This document shows positions 18,906 to 25,322 of a stretch of 64,000 nucleotides of DNA, piece after piece. The stretch covers positions 186,001 to 250,000 of the forward strand of contig NZ_SMLB01000003.1 of assembly GCF_004349105.1 (NCBI RefSeq), written 5' to 3'. Position 1 is the stretch's first letter. The number at the start of each line of letters is the position of its first letter. Source of the DNA: Jiangella aurantiaca (GTDB lineage Bacteria > Actinomycetota > Actinomycetes > Jiangellales > Jiangellaceae). The notes below the pieces were generated by a model. It searched no databases, was not told where the DNA came from, and saw nothing but the letters and a program-made list of their open reading frames with translations. The position numbers were made by a program, and so were the translations under genes.

Positions 18906-19685
18906 ATGAGGGTAGTCCTGGCCCAGCTCTCGGCGAGCACCGACGCCGACGCGAACCTGGCGGCGATCCGGCGGGTCACGGACGGCGTCGCGGCGGACCT
19001 CGTCGTGCTGCCGGAGGCGGTCATGCACGACTTCGGCGACCCCGCGATGCCGCTCGGCCCGGTCGCCCAGCCGCTCGACGGCCCGTTCGTCGGCACGCTG
19101 GCCGAGGTCGCCCGTGAGGCCGGCGCCGTCGTCGTCGGCGGCATGTTCGAGCGCTCCGAGGATCCCGACCGGCCGTACAACACGCTGGTGGCGGTCGGTC
19201 CCGACGGCGCCGCGCGGGCCACCTACCGCAAGGCGCATCTTTACGACTCCTTCGGCTACCGCGAGTCCGAACGGCTGCGCGCCGGCGATCCGGTGCCGGC
19301 CGTGTTCGACGTCGACGGCGTCCGGCTCGGCCTGCTGACCTGCTATGACCTGCGCTTCCCGGAACAGGGCCGGGCACTGGTCGACGCCGGTGCCGACGCG
19401 TTCGTCGTCCCGGCGGCCTGGGTGCGCGGGCCGCTGAAGGAGGACCACTGGCAGACGCTGCTGCGGGCCCGGGCGATCGAGAACACCGTCTACGTCGCCG
19501 CGGCGGCGCAGACCGGGCGGACGTACTGCGGGCTCAGCCAGCTGGTCGACCCGCTCGGCGTGGTCGTCGCCGCGCTGGGCGACGAGGAGGGCCGGCTGGC
19601 CGCCGAGCTCGACCCCGCGCGCATCGCGGCGGCGCGGGAGCGCAACCCGGCGCTGCGGCACCGGCGGAGCTGGCCGGCGCCATGA
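18906..19685 (+). CDS. Carbon-nitrogen hydrolase (nitrilase superfamily)
   Basis: A 259-residue nitrilase-superfamily amidase, close in pattern to Nit1/Nit2-type omega-amidase or deaminated-glutathione amidase enzymes. The catalytic triad is visible: E37 in LVVLPEA, K109 in YRKAHLYD and C146 in LLTCYDLRFPE. It hydrolyses a small amide; the substrate is not readable. The ATG is at 18906; its stop overlaps the start of the next gene by four bases (ATGA), so hydroxyacid dehydrogenase, amidase, mobA and the DUF6457 gene form one run. Confidence 0.92.
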   Translation: MRVVLAQLSASTDADANLAAIRRVTDGVAADLVVLPEAVMHDFGDPAMPLGPVAQPLDGPFVGTLAEVAREAGAVVVGGMFERSEDPDRPYNTLVAVGPDGAARATYRKAHLYDSFGYRESERLRAGDPVPAVFDVDGVRLGLLTCYDLRFPEQGRALVDAGADAFVVPAAWVRGPLKEDHWQTLLRARAIENTVYVAAAAQTGRTYCGLSQLVDPLGVVVAALGDEEGRLAAELDPARIAAARERNPALRHRRSWPAP

Positions 19686-20257
19686 CCGAGCTGGGGCCGT
19701 GGGTGGCGGTGATCCTCGCCGGCGGGTCCGGGCGCCGGCTGGGCGGGACGGACAAGCCCGCCCTCGTCGTCGGCGGGCGGACGCTACTGGACCGGTCCGT
19801 CGCGGCGGCCACCGAGGCGGGCGCCGCCCAGATCGTCGTCGCCGGCCCGCAGCGCGACACCGTCTCGCCGGTCACGTGGACCCGGGAGGACCCGCCCGGC
19901 GGCGGCCCGCTGGCCGGGCTGGCGGCCGGCCTGGCCGCGCTGGACCTGGCGCCGGAGGCCGTCGTCGTGCTCGCCGCGGACCTGCCGCGGGTATCGTCGG
20001 CACTGGTGGGACGGCTGCTGGCCGGGCTGGGGCCGGACACCGACGCCGTCGCCGTCGTCGATGCCGCCGGCTGGGTACAGCCGTTGGTGGCGGCCTACCG
20101 GGCCGGGCCGCTGCGCGCCGCGCTGGACGCCGTCGGCGATCCGCGGAACCGGCCGGTCCGCGCGCTGCTACCGGGCCTGCGGGTGGCGACGCTCGCCGAC
20201 GACGACGGTGCCGCGGACATCGACACGCCGGGCGACCTGGCCCGATGGCGGCCGTGA
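19682..20257 (+). CDS. mobA: Molybdenum cofactor guanylyltransferase-like protein
   Basis: A 191-residue NTP-transferase of the MobA family, which links GMP to molybdopterin to make the guanine dinucleotide cofactor. The nucleotide-binding LAGGSGRRLGGTDKP is at residues about 13-27, with the lysine that contacts the phosphate. VVVLAADLPRVS near residue 98 carries the metal-binding Asp, and VQPLVAAYR follows near 133. The next gene encodes the small DUF6457 partner often found beside mobA in actinobacteria. Related CTP/UTP transferases share these motifs, so the nucleotide is inferred. Confidence 0.87.
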   Translation: MTELGPWVAVILAGGSGRRLGGTDKPALVVGGRTLLDRSVAAATEAGAAQIVVAGPQRDTVSPVTWTREDPPGGGPLAGLAAGLAALDLAPEAVVVLAADLPRVSSALVGRLLAGLGPDTDAVAVVDAAGWVQPLVAAYRAGPLRAALDAVGDPRNRPVRALLPGLRVATLADDDGAADIDTPGDLARWRP

Positions 20258-20298
20258 TCAGTAGAGGATGTCCGGACGGCGGGAGGAAGGTACGTGCC

Positions 20299-20562
20299 AT
20301 GGAGAGCTGGGTGACCGCGTTGTGCGAACGATTGGGGGTGCCGGTCGACGACGTCGACGTCGGCGGGATCCTCGACCTCGCTCGTGACGCCGCGCACACG
20401 GTGGAGCGGCCGGCCGCACCGGTGACGACGTTCATCGCCGGCTACGCTGCGGCGACCAAGGGCGGCGGCGCGGCCGCCGTCAACGCCGCCCTCGACGCCG
20501 CCGGCGAGCTGGCCCGCGACTGGAACGATGGTCCCGACGCCGCCACGCCGACACTGCAGTGA
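20299..20562 (+). CDS. DUF6457 domain protein
   Basis: An 87-residue protein beginning MESWVTALCERLGV, with LDLARDAAHTVERPAAPVTT and a following GYAAATKGGGAAAV. This is the actinobacterial DUF6457 pattern, usually next to or fused with MobA-type proteins. GGGAGGAAGG lies nine bases before ATG 20299, which fixes the start. The role is unknown; a link to molybdenum cofactor maturation is suggested by position only. Confidence 0.82.
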   Translation: MESWVTALCERLGVPVDDVDVGGILDLARDAAHTVERPAAPVTTFIAGYAAATKGGGAAAVNAALDAAGELARDWNDGPDAATPTLQ

Positions 20563-20586
20563 ACGGCATCCGCTAGCGTCACGGCT

Positions 20587-21684
20587 GTGCAGACCAAGAG
20601 CTCCGTCCACCTGCCGGCGCCCGCCGAGGTGGTCGACCCGCTGCGCCTGCTGACCAAGCGGGTCATCATCGCGTTGGCGGTACTGGTGCTGACGGCGCTG
20701 CTCGTCTACGTCGACCGCGACGGCTACAACGACAACTCCGACGGCTCGGTCGACCTGCTCGACGCGTTCTACTACACGACCGTCTCGCTCTCGACCACCG
20801 GCTACGGCGACATCACGCCGGTGTCGGACACCGCGCGGCTGGTCAACATCGTGCTGATCACCCCGATGCGGGTGCTGTTCCTGATCGTCCTCATCGGCAC
20901 GACACTGGAGACCCTGACCACCCGGAGCCGCGAGCAGGTGCGGCTCAACCGCTGGAGGAAGAAGTTGCGCGACCACACCGTCGTCATCGGCTACGGCGTC
21001 AAGGGCCGCAGCGCGGTGAACACGATGCTCGCGAACGGCATCTCGACGGAGACGCTGGTCGTCGTCGACCCCGACCCAGCGGCCATCGCCGAGGCGAACG
21101 AGCAGGGGCTGGTCGCCGTCATGGGCGACGCTACCCGCACCGAGGTGCTGCGCCGGGCCGGCGTCCCGACCGCCAGCCGCATCGTCATCACCACCGCGCG
21201 CGACGACGCCAGCGTGCTGGCCACGCTCACGTGCCGGCAGCTCAACCAGACCGCGAACATCGTCGTGTCGGTCCGCGAGGCCGACAACCTCGCGCTGGTC
21301 CGGCAGGGCGGCGCAGACGAGGTGGTCACGTCGTCCGACGCCGTCGGCCGGATCCTGGGCCTGGCCACCGTCAGCCCCGCGCTCGGCCACGTGCTCGAGG
21401 ACCTCACGACCTCCGGCGTCGGTCTCGAGGTGGCCGAGCGGCTCGTCTCGCCGCGCGAGGAGGGCAAGCAGCCGCGGCAGATCACCGACCTGGTCGTGGC
21501 CGTCGTGCGCGATGGCGACGAGCTGCCGTTCCACTCGCCGGCCATCGGGCACCTCGTCCGCGGCGACCGCATCGTCGTCATCCGGGCGTCCGAGGAGTAC
21601 CCGTGGGCCCGGCGCGAGGACACCCGCGAGGCCCCGCCCGCGGTGGCGGAGGACCCAGCGGACCGTCCGCCGGGCGGCGTCTGA
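20587..21684 (+). CDS. Potassium channel with RCK/TrkA-N domain
   Basis: A 365-residue two-membrane-segment ion channel. The first membrane helix is near residues 23-40, the pore has the selectivity filter TTGYGD in TVSLSTTGYGDITPVSD near residue 77, and the second helix follows (VNIVLITPMRVLFLIVLIG). The cytoplasmic RCK domain starts at HTVVIGYGVKGRSAV near 130, with a Rossmann fold that binds nucleotide or ions and gates the pore. A C-terminal TrkA-C-like part ends in a proline-rich tail. The start is GTG 20587. The 13-base gap to the next gene suggests co-transcription. Confidence 0.92.
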   Translation: MQTKSSVHLPAPAEVVDPLRLLTKRVIIALAVLVLTALLVYVDRDGYNDNSDGSVDLLDAFYYTTVSLSTTGYGDITPVSDTARLVNIVLITPMRVLFLIVLIGTTLETLTTRSREQVRLNRWRKKLRDHTVVIGYGVKGRSAVNTMLANGISTETLVVVDPDPAAIAEANEQGLVAVMGDATRTEVLRRAGVPTASRIVITTARDDASVLATLTCRQLNQTANIVVSVREADNLALVRQGGADEVVTSSDAVGRILGLATVSPALGHVLEDLTTSGVGLEVAERLVSPREEGKQPRQITDLVVAVVRDGDELPFHSPAIGHLVRGDRIVVIRASEEYPWARREDTREAPPAVAEDPADRPPGGV

Positions 21685-21697
21685 GCGGAGGGGTCAC

Positions 21698-22675
21698 GTG
21701 CACGCGGTCGTCATCACCGAGCCGGGCGGGCCGGAGGTCCTGCGCTGGTCCGAGGTGCCCGATCCGATCTGCGGGCCGGGCGAGGTGATCGTCGACGTCG
21801 TCGCGTCCGCCGTCAACCGGGCCGACCTGCTGCAGCGGATGGGCAAGTACGACGTCCCGGACGGGGCGCCGGACTGGCCCGGCCTGGAGTGCAGCGGCAC
21901 CATCAGCGTGGTCGGCGAGGGCGTCACCGGCTGGAAGCCCGGCGACCAGGTGTGCGCGCTGCTGTCCGGCGGCGGGTACGCCGAACGCGTCATGGTGCCG
22001 GTCGGCCAGTTGCTGCAGGTCCCGTCCGGCGTCGACCTCGTCACGGCGGCCGCGCTGCCGGAGGTCATCTGCACGGTGTGGTCGAACCTGGTCATGACCG
22101 CCGGCCTGCGCGCGGGTGAGGTGCTGCTGGTGCACGGCGGGGCGAGTGGCGTCGGGACGGCCGCCATCCAGATCGGCCGGACCCTGGGTGCCCGGGTCGC
22201 GGTGACCGCGGGGACGGCGGCGAAGCTGGAGCGGTGCGCGGAGCTGGGTGCGCAGATCCTGGTGAACTACCGCACCGAGGACTTCGTCGACGTCGTGCGC
22301 ACGGCCACTGGCGGGCACGGCGCCGACGTCGTGCTCGACATCATGGGCGGCTCGTACCTGGCCCGGAACCTCGACGTGCTGGCGATGGACGGCCGCATCA
22401 CGATCATCGGCACCATGGGCGGCCGCCGCGCGGAGCTGGACCTCGCCGCCGTCTTGGGCAAGCGGGCCCGCGTCACCGGCTCGCTGCTGCGCCGCCGCAC
22501 CCGCGCCGGGAAGGCCGCCGTCGTGGCCGAGGTATGCGAGCACGTGTGGCCGCTGATCGAGTCCGGCGCGATCCGGCCGGTCGTCGACCGCGTCCTCCCG
22601 ATGACGGAGGCGGCCGAGGCGCACCGCGTCGTCGCCGGCGGCGAACACGTCGGCAAGGTGCTGCTCACGACCTGA
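21698..22675 (+). CDS. NAD(P)H-quinone oxidoreductase (zeta-crystallin/PIG3-like)
   Basis: A 325-residue zinc-independent medium-chain dehydrogenase/reductase. VNRADLLQRMGKYDVP is typical of the PIG3 quinone oxidoreductase branch; the cofactor-binding motif is VHGGASGVGTAAIQIG near residue 145. No zinc-site cysteine cluster is seen. The start is GTG 21698 with GCGGAGGGG upstream; the longer frame from 21512 overlaps the channel gene and reads as antisense-like noise. It likely reduces quinones with NADPH in the cytoplasm. Confidence 0.92.
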   Translation: MHAVVITEPGGPEVLRWSEVPDPICGPGEVIVDVVASAVNRADLLQRMGKYDVPDGAPDWPGLECSGTISVVGEGVTGWKPGDQVCALLSGGGYAERVMVPVGQLLQVPSGVDLVTAAALPEVICTVWSNLVMTAGLRAGEVLLVHGGASGVGTAAIQIGRTLGARVAVTAGTAAKLERCAELGAQILVNYRTEDFVDVVRTATGGHGADVVLDIMGGSYLARNLDVLAMDGRITIIGTMGGRRAELDLAAVLGKRARVTGSLLRRRTRAGKAAVVAEVCEHVWPLIESGAIRPVVDRVLPMTEAAEAHRVVAGGEHVGKVLLTT

Positions 22676-22766
22676 GACTGCGGCCACCAGCAGCGATGAC
22701 CTGCGCCTGATGACTCGATGAGACATCGACGGTCACGGCTCGCGAAGGGGGCGTACCCTGGCGAAC

Positions 22767-23318
22767 GTGGTGATGTCGTTGGAGTCCGATCTCGACCGGC
22801 CGGTCACCCACCGCCGGACCGCCCGGGTGCTGCTCATCGAGCCCGGGGGCCGCGTCCTGCTGTTCGAGGACAGCGATCCGTCGGCGCCCGGTGCGCCGAC
22901 GTTCTGGATCACGCCCGGCGGCGGCGTCGATCCCGGTGAGACCCTGCTCGACGCCGTCGTCCGCGAGGTCGAGGAGGAGACCGGCCTGCGGCTGATGCCG
23001 TCGGCGGTCCGCGGCCCGATCGCCGAACGCACCGTCGTGCACGGTTACTCCGACAAGATCGCCGTCCAGTCCGAGACGTTCTTCGTGGCCGACGCCACGA
23101 CGCAGGAGATCGTGCCGGCCGGGCTCACCGAGGAGGAGCAGCTCACGGTCATCGGCCACCGCTGGTGGAGCCTCGACGAGCTCACCCGCACCGAGCGGCC
23201 GGTCTGGCCCGCCGGCCTGCCCGGGTTGCTGGCCGCCGTGCATGCCCCGGCCCGGTGGCCGGTCGTGCTGAGCGCCGCCGAGGAGTCGACGGTCCCGACC
23301 AACCAGTTCGCCCGCTGA
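22767..23318 (+). CDS. NUDIX hydrolase
   Basis: A 183-residue Nudix-fold pyrophosphohydrolase. The Nudix box is complete: GGVDPGETLLDAVVREVEEE followed by TGL, near residues 53-75, with the metal-binding REVEEE. The N-terminus VTHRRTARVLLIEPGGRVLL is the first strand pair. The substrate is a nucleoside diphosphate linked to some moiety, not readable from the sequence. The start may be GTG 22767 or ATG 22773. Confidence 0.92.
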   Translation: MVMSLESDLDRPVTHRRTARVLLIEPGGRVLLFEDSDPSAPGAPTFWITPGGGVDPGETLLDAVVREVEEETGLRLMPSAVRGPIAERTVVHGYSDKIAVQSETFFVADATTQEIVPAGLTEEEQLTVIGHRWWSLDELTRTERPVWPAGLPGLLAAVHAPARWPVVLSAAEESTVPTNQFAR

Positions 23319-23343
23319 CGTCACCACACCCGCACCGTCATAT

Positions 23344-23906
23344 TGAGGCTCCCCGACCCGATCCGTGGGTTGGCGAGGTTCGCGGTTCGCCGGTCGGCTA
23401 TGAACGATCGTTGATGATCAACGCTGTCCTCAAGCACCAACGCCACACCACAAGCCCACGCACGAACCCCGGCTGACGTGCGCTCACACCGCCGCCACCG
23501 AGTCGATCACGGAGAAGGGTCGGGTTTCCCGCGACTGCAGAGCCGACCTTCTCCATGATCAAGCCGTGCCCGGTCGTCGTCGCCGTGTGCGCCAGCCCCG
23601 TACGACGCCACACTGACGTTGAGCAGAAGGCGACCGCCGGGAACGCGGCAGCGTCACCGGCGAAACCGCATCGGCCACAGATTCGAGCGTCGTCGACAAT
23701 CCACCGTGGCAGCTCGCGGGTGAGCTGGGCGGCGTGCGTTACCCGCGATGCGGACACATCACTCGCCTGAGGACCGCACCACCGTGCGCTCGGGTCCCCA
23801 TCACGGCCCTGACGCGGGTGACGTGTCGCCCACGCGAGTGCCGCCACCCTCACGAGCGCCGGCGTCCACTCGGCCGATGACCCACGAATCGGGTCGAGGA
23901 ATCTCA
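23344..23906. mobile_element. Gene-free segment bounded by imperfect inverted repeats
   Basis: This is the largest stretch without a gene (23319-23994). Its two ends are related in inverted orientation: the reverse complement of about 23344-23370 and the direct sequence at about 23881-23906 agree at about 22 of 26 positions, sharing CCCACG-x-ATCGGGTCG-x-GGA and CTCA. Between them are two palindromes (23409-23423 and 23505-23560) and no credible coding frame. I infer a degraded non-autonomous mobile element or a clustered set of palindromic repeats; no target-site duplication was established. Confidence 0.4.
23505..23560. repeat. Palindromic repeat with TGGAGAAGG arms
   Basis: The arms GATCACGGAGAAGGGTCGG (23505-23523) and the reverse complement of 23543-23560 (GATCATGGAGAAGGTCGG) differ by one mismatch and one inserted base. 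A further half-copy, GTTGATCATGGAGA, lies near 23909. They resemble the TTGATCTTGGAG palindromes at 35990 and 44126. Confidence 0.6.
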
Positions 23907-23969
23907 TGTTGATCATGGAGACCTGGGTCACCACGAGAGCCTCCCCAAGGGGGAGCGCTTGACGGGGCA

Positions 23970-23991
23970 TACCGGGTATGCATACTTGGTA
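23970..23991 (+). promoter_or_regulatory. Putative PadR operator overlapping the padR start region
   Basis: A 22-bp palindrome with arms TACC-nn-GTATG and CATAC-nn-GGTA ends three bases before the ATG of the PadR gene, matching at 18 of 22 positions. PadR regulators commonly bind such a site at their own promoter. TATGCATACT inside it could serve as the -10 region, so binding would block transcription of the whole regulator/ABC operon. Confidence 0.6.
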
Positions 23992-23994
23992 GCC

Positions 23995-24594
23995 ATGTCG
24001 ATTCGTCACGGTCTGCTCGCGCTGCTGGAGCGTTCGCCGATGTACGGCTACCAACTGCGGCACGAGTTCGAGCGGTCCACCGGGGCGACCTGGCCGCTCA
24101 ACGTCGGCCAGGTGTACACCACGCTGGCGCGCCTGGAGCGCGACGGCCTGGTGGAGCAGACCGGCGAGTCCGACGAGGAGGGCAAGGTCGTCTACCGCCT
24201 CACCGACGCCGGCCATGCCGAGCTGACCGGCTGGTTCGCCACGCCGCTCGCCGGCACGGACCGGCCGCGCGACGAGCTGGCCATCAAGGTCGCCCTGGCG
24301 CTGACCACGCCCGGCGTCGACGTCCGGGCGGTGCTGCAGACGCAACGCACGGCCACCCTGCGCCACCTGCAGGAGCTGACCCGGCTCAAGGCCGTCGCCG
24401 ACGGGTCCGAGGACACCGCGTGGCTGCTGGTGCTCGACTCGATGATCTTCCGGGCCGAGGCGGAGGTGCGCTGGCTCGACCACTCGGAGACCCGGCTCGC
24501 GCGGCTGGCCATGACGCAGCGTCCGGCGGCCCCGTCCGGACCCACCGCCGCCGTCCCCAAGGACGAGCCGAGCGACCAGGCCGTCCGGCGATGA
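23995..24594 (+). CDS. PadR family transcriptional regulator
   Basis: A 199-residue PadR-type repressor. The winged helix occupies about residues 1-85: HGLLALLERSPMYGYQLRHE, then the recognition region LNVGQVYTTLARLERDGLVE and the wing EGKVVYRLTDAGHAEL. The helical C-terminal dimerisation domain (VRAVLQTQRTATLRHLQEL) follows. The ATG at 23995 is preceded by a palindrome that is likely its operator. Its stop overlaps the ATPase start by four bases (ATGA), so it controls its own operon with the ABC genes, probably in response to a toxic compound. Confidence 0.93.
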   Translation: MSIRHGLLALLERSPMYGYQLRHEFERSTGATWPLNVGQVYTTLARLERDGLVEQTGESDEEGKVVYRLTDAGHAELTGWFATPLAGTDRPRDELAIKVALALTTPGVDVRAVLQTQRTATLRHLQELTRLKAVADGSEDTAWLLVLDSMIFRAEAEVRWLDHSETRLARLAMTQRPAAPSGPTAAVPKDEPSDQAVRR

Positions 24595-25322
24595 CCAGCG
24601 ACGCCGTGCTTGAGCTGCGCGCGGTGGGCCGGGTGCACGGCGATGGTCCCACGGCGGTGCACGCGCTGCGCGACATCAGCCTGACGCTGCGGTCCGGCGA
24701 GCTGATCGCCGTCATGGGTCCGTCGGGTTCGGGCAAGAGCACCCTGCTGCATCTGGCCGGCGGCCTGGACACGCCGACCGACGGCGCCGTGCTGGTCGAG
24801 GGCACCGATCTGTCCACCCTGAGCCGCGCCGAGCTGGCCGCCGTCCGCCGCCGCAGCCTCGGCTACGTCTTCCAGGACCTCAACCTCATCCCCGCGCTCA
24901 CCGCGGCCGAGAACGTGGCGCTCCCCCGCGAGCTGGACGGCGTCCGCGCGCGGGCCGCCCGGCGCGAGGCGCAGGACGCGCTGACCGAGGTCGGGGTCGG
25001 AGAGCTGGCCGACCGGTTCCCCGACGAGATGTCCGGCGGCCAGCAGCAGCGCGTGGCCATCGCGCGGGCACTGATCGGGCCGCGGCGGCTCGTGCTGGCC
25101 GACGAGCCCACCGGCGCGCTGGACTCGCAGACCGGCGAGGACGTGCTGCGGGTGCTGCGGGCGCGGTGCGACGCCGGCGCTTCCGGACTGCTGGTGACGC
25201 ATGAGGCACGGCACGCCGCGTGGGCCGACCGCGTGGTGTTCCTGCGCGACGGCGCGCTGGTCGACGACACCGGCGCCGCGCCGCCGCCCGAGGTGCTGCT
25301 GACCGCGGACGGTGTCGGGTGA
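24591..25322 (+). CDS. ABC transporter ATP-binding protein (MacB/LolD-like)
   Basis: A 243-residue ATPase. Walker A is GPSGSGKST near residue 45, the Q-loop is in YVFQDLNLIPALT, the signature is MSGGQQQRVAIARAL near 145 and Walker B is LVLADEPTGALDS. This is the pattern of ATPases serving FtsX-type permeases. The ATG overlaps the PadR stop, and its own stop overlaps the permease GTG (GTGA). It drives the following permease. Confidence 0.95.
   Translation: MTSDAVLELRAVGRVHGDGPTAVHALRDISLTLRSGELIAVMGPSGSGKSTLLHLAGGLDTPTDGAVLVEGTDLSTLSRAELAAVRRRSLGYVFQDLNLIPALTAAENVALPRELDGVRARAARREAQDALTEVGVGELADRFPDEMSGGQQQRVAIARALIGPRRLVLADEPTGALDSQTGEDVLRVLRARCDAGASGLLVTHEARHAAWADRVVFLRDGALVDDTGAAPPPEVLLTADGVG

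Noticed and set aside
23398-23700. Minus-strand frame with two CxxC-like cysteines (RICGRCGFAG) in the gene-free stretch
   Set aside because: It runs through the palindromes and joins the antisense of the PadR gene; no ribosome site or family likeness supports it.
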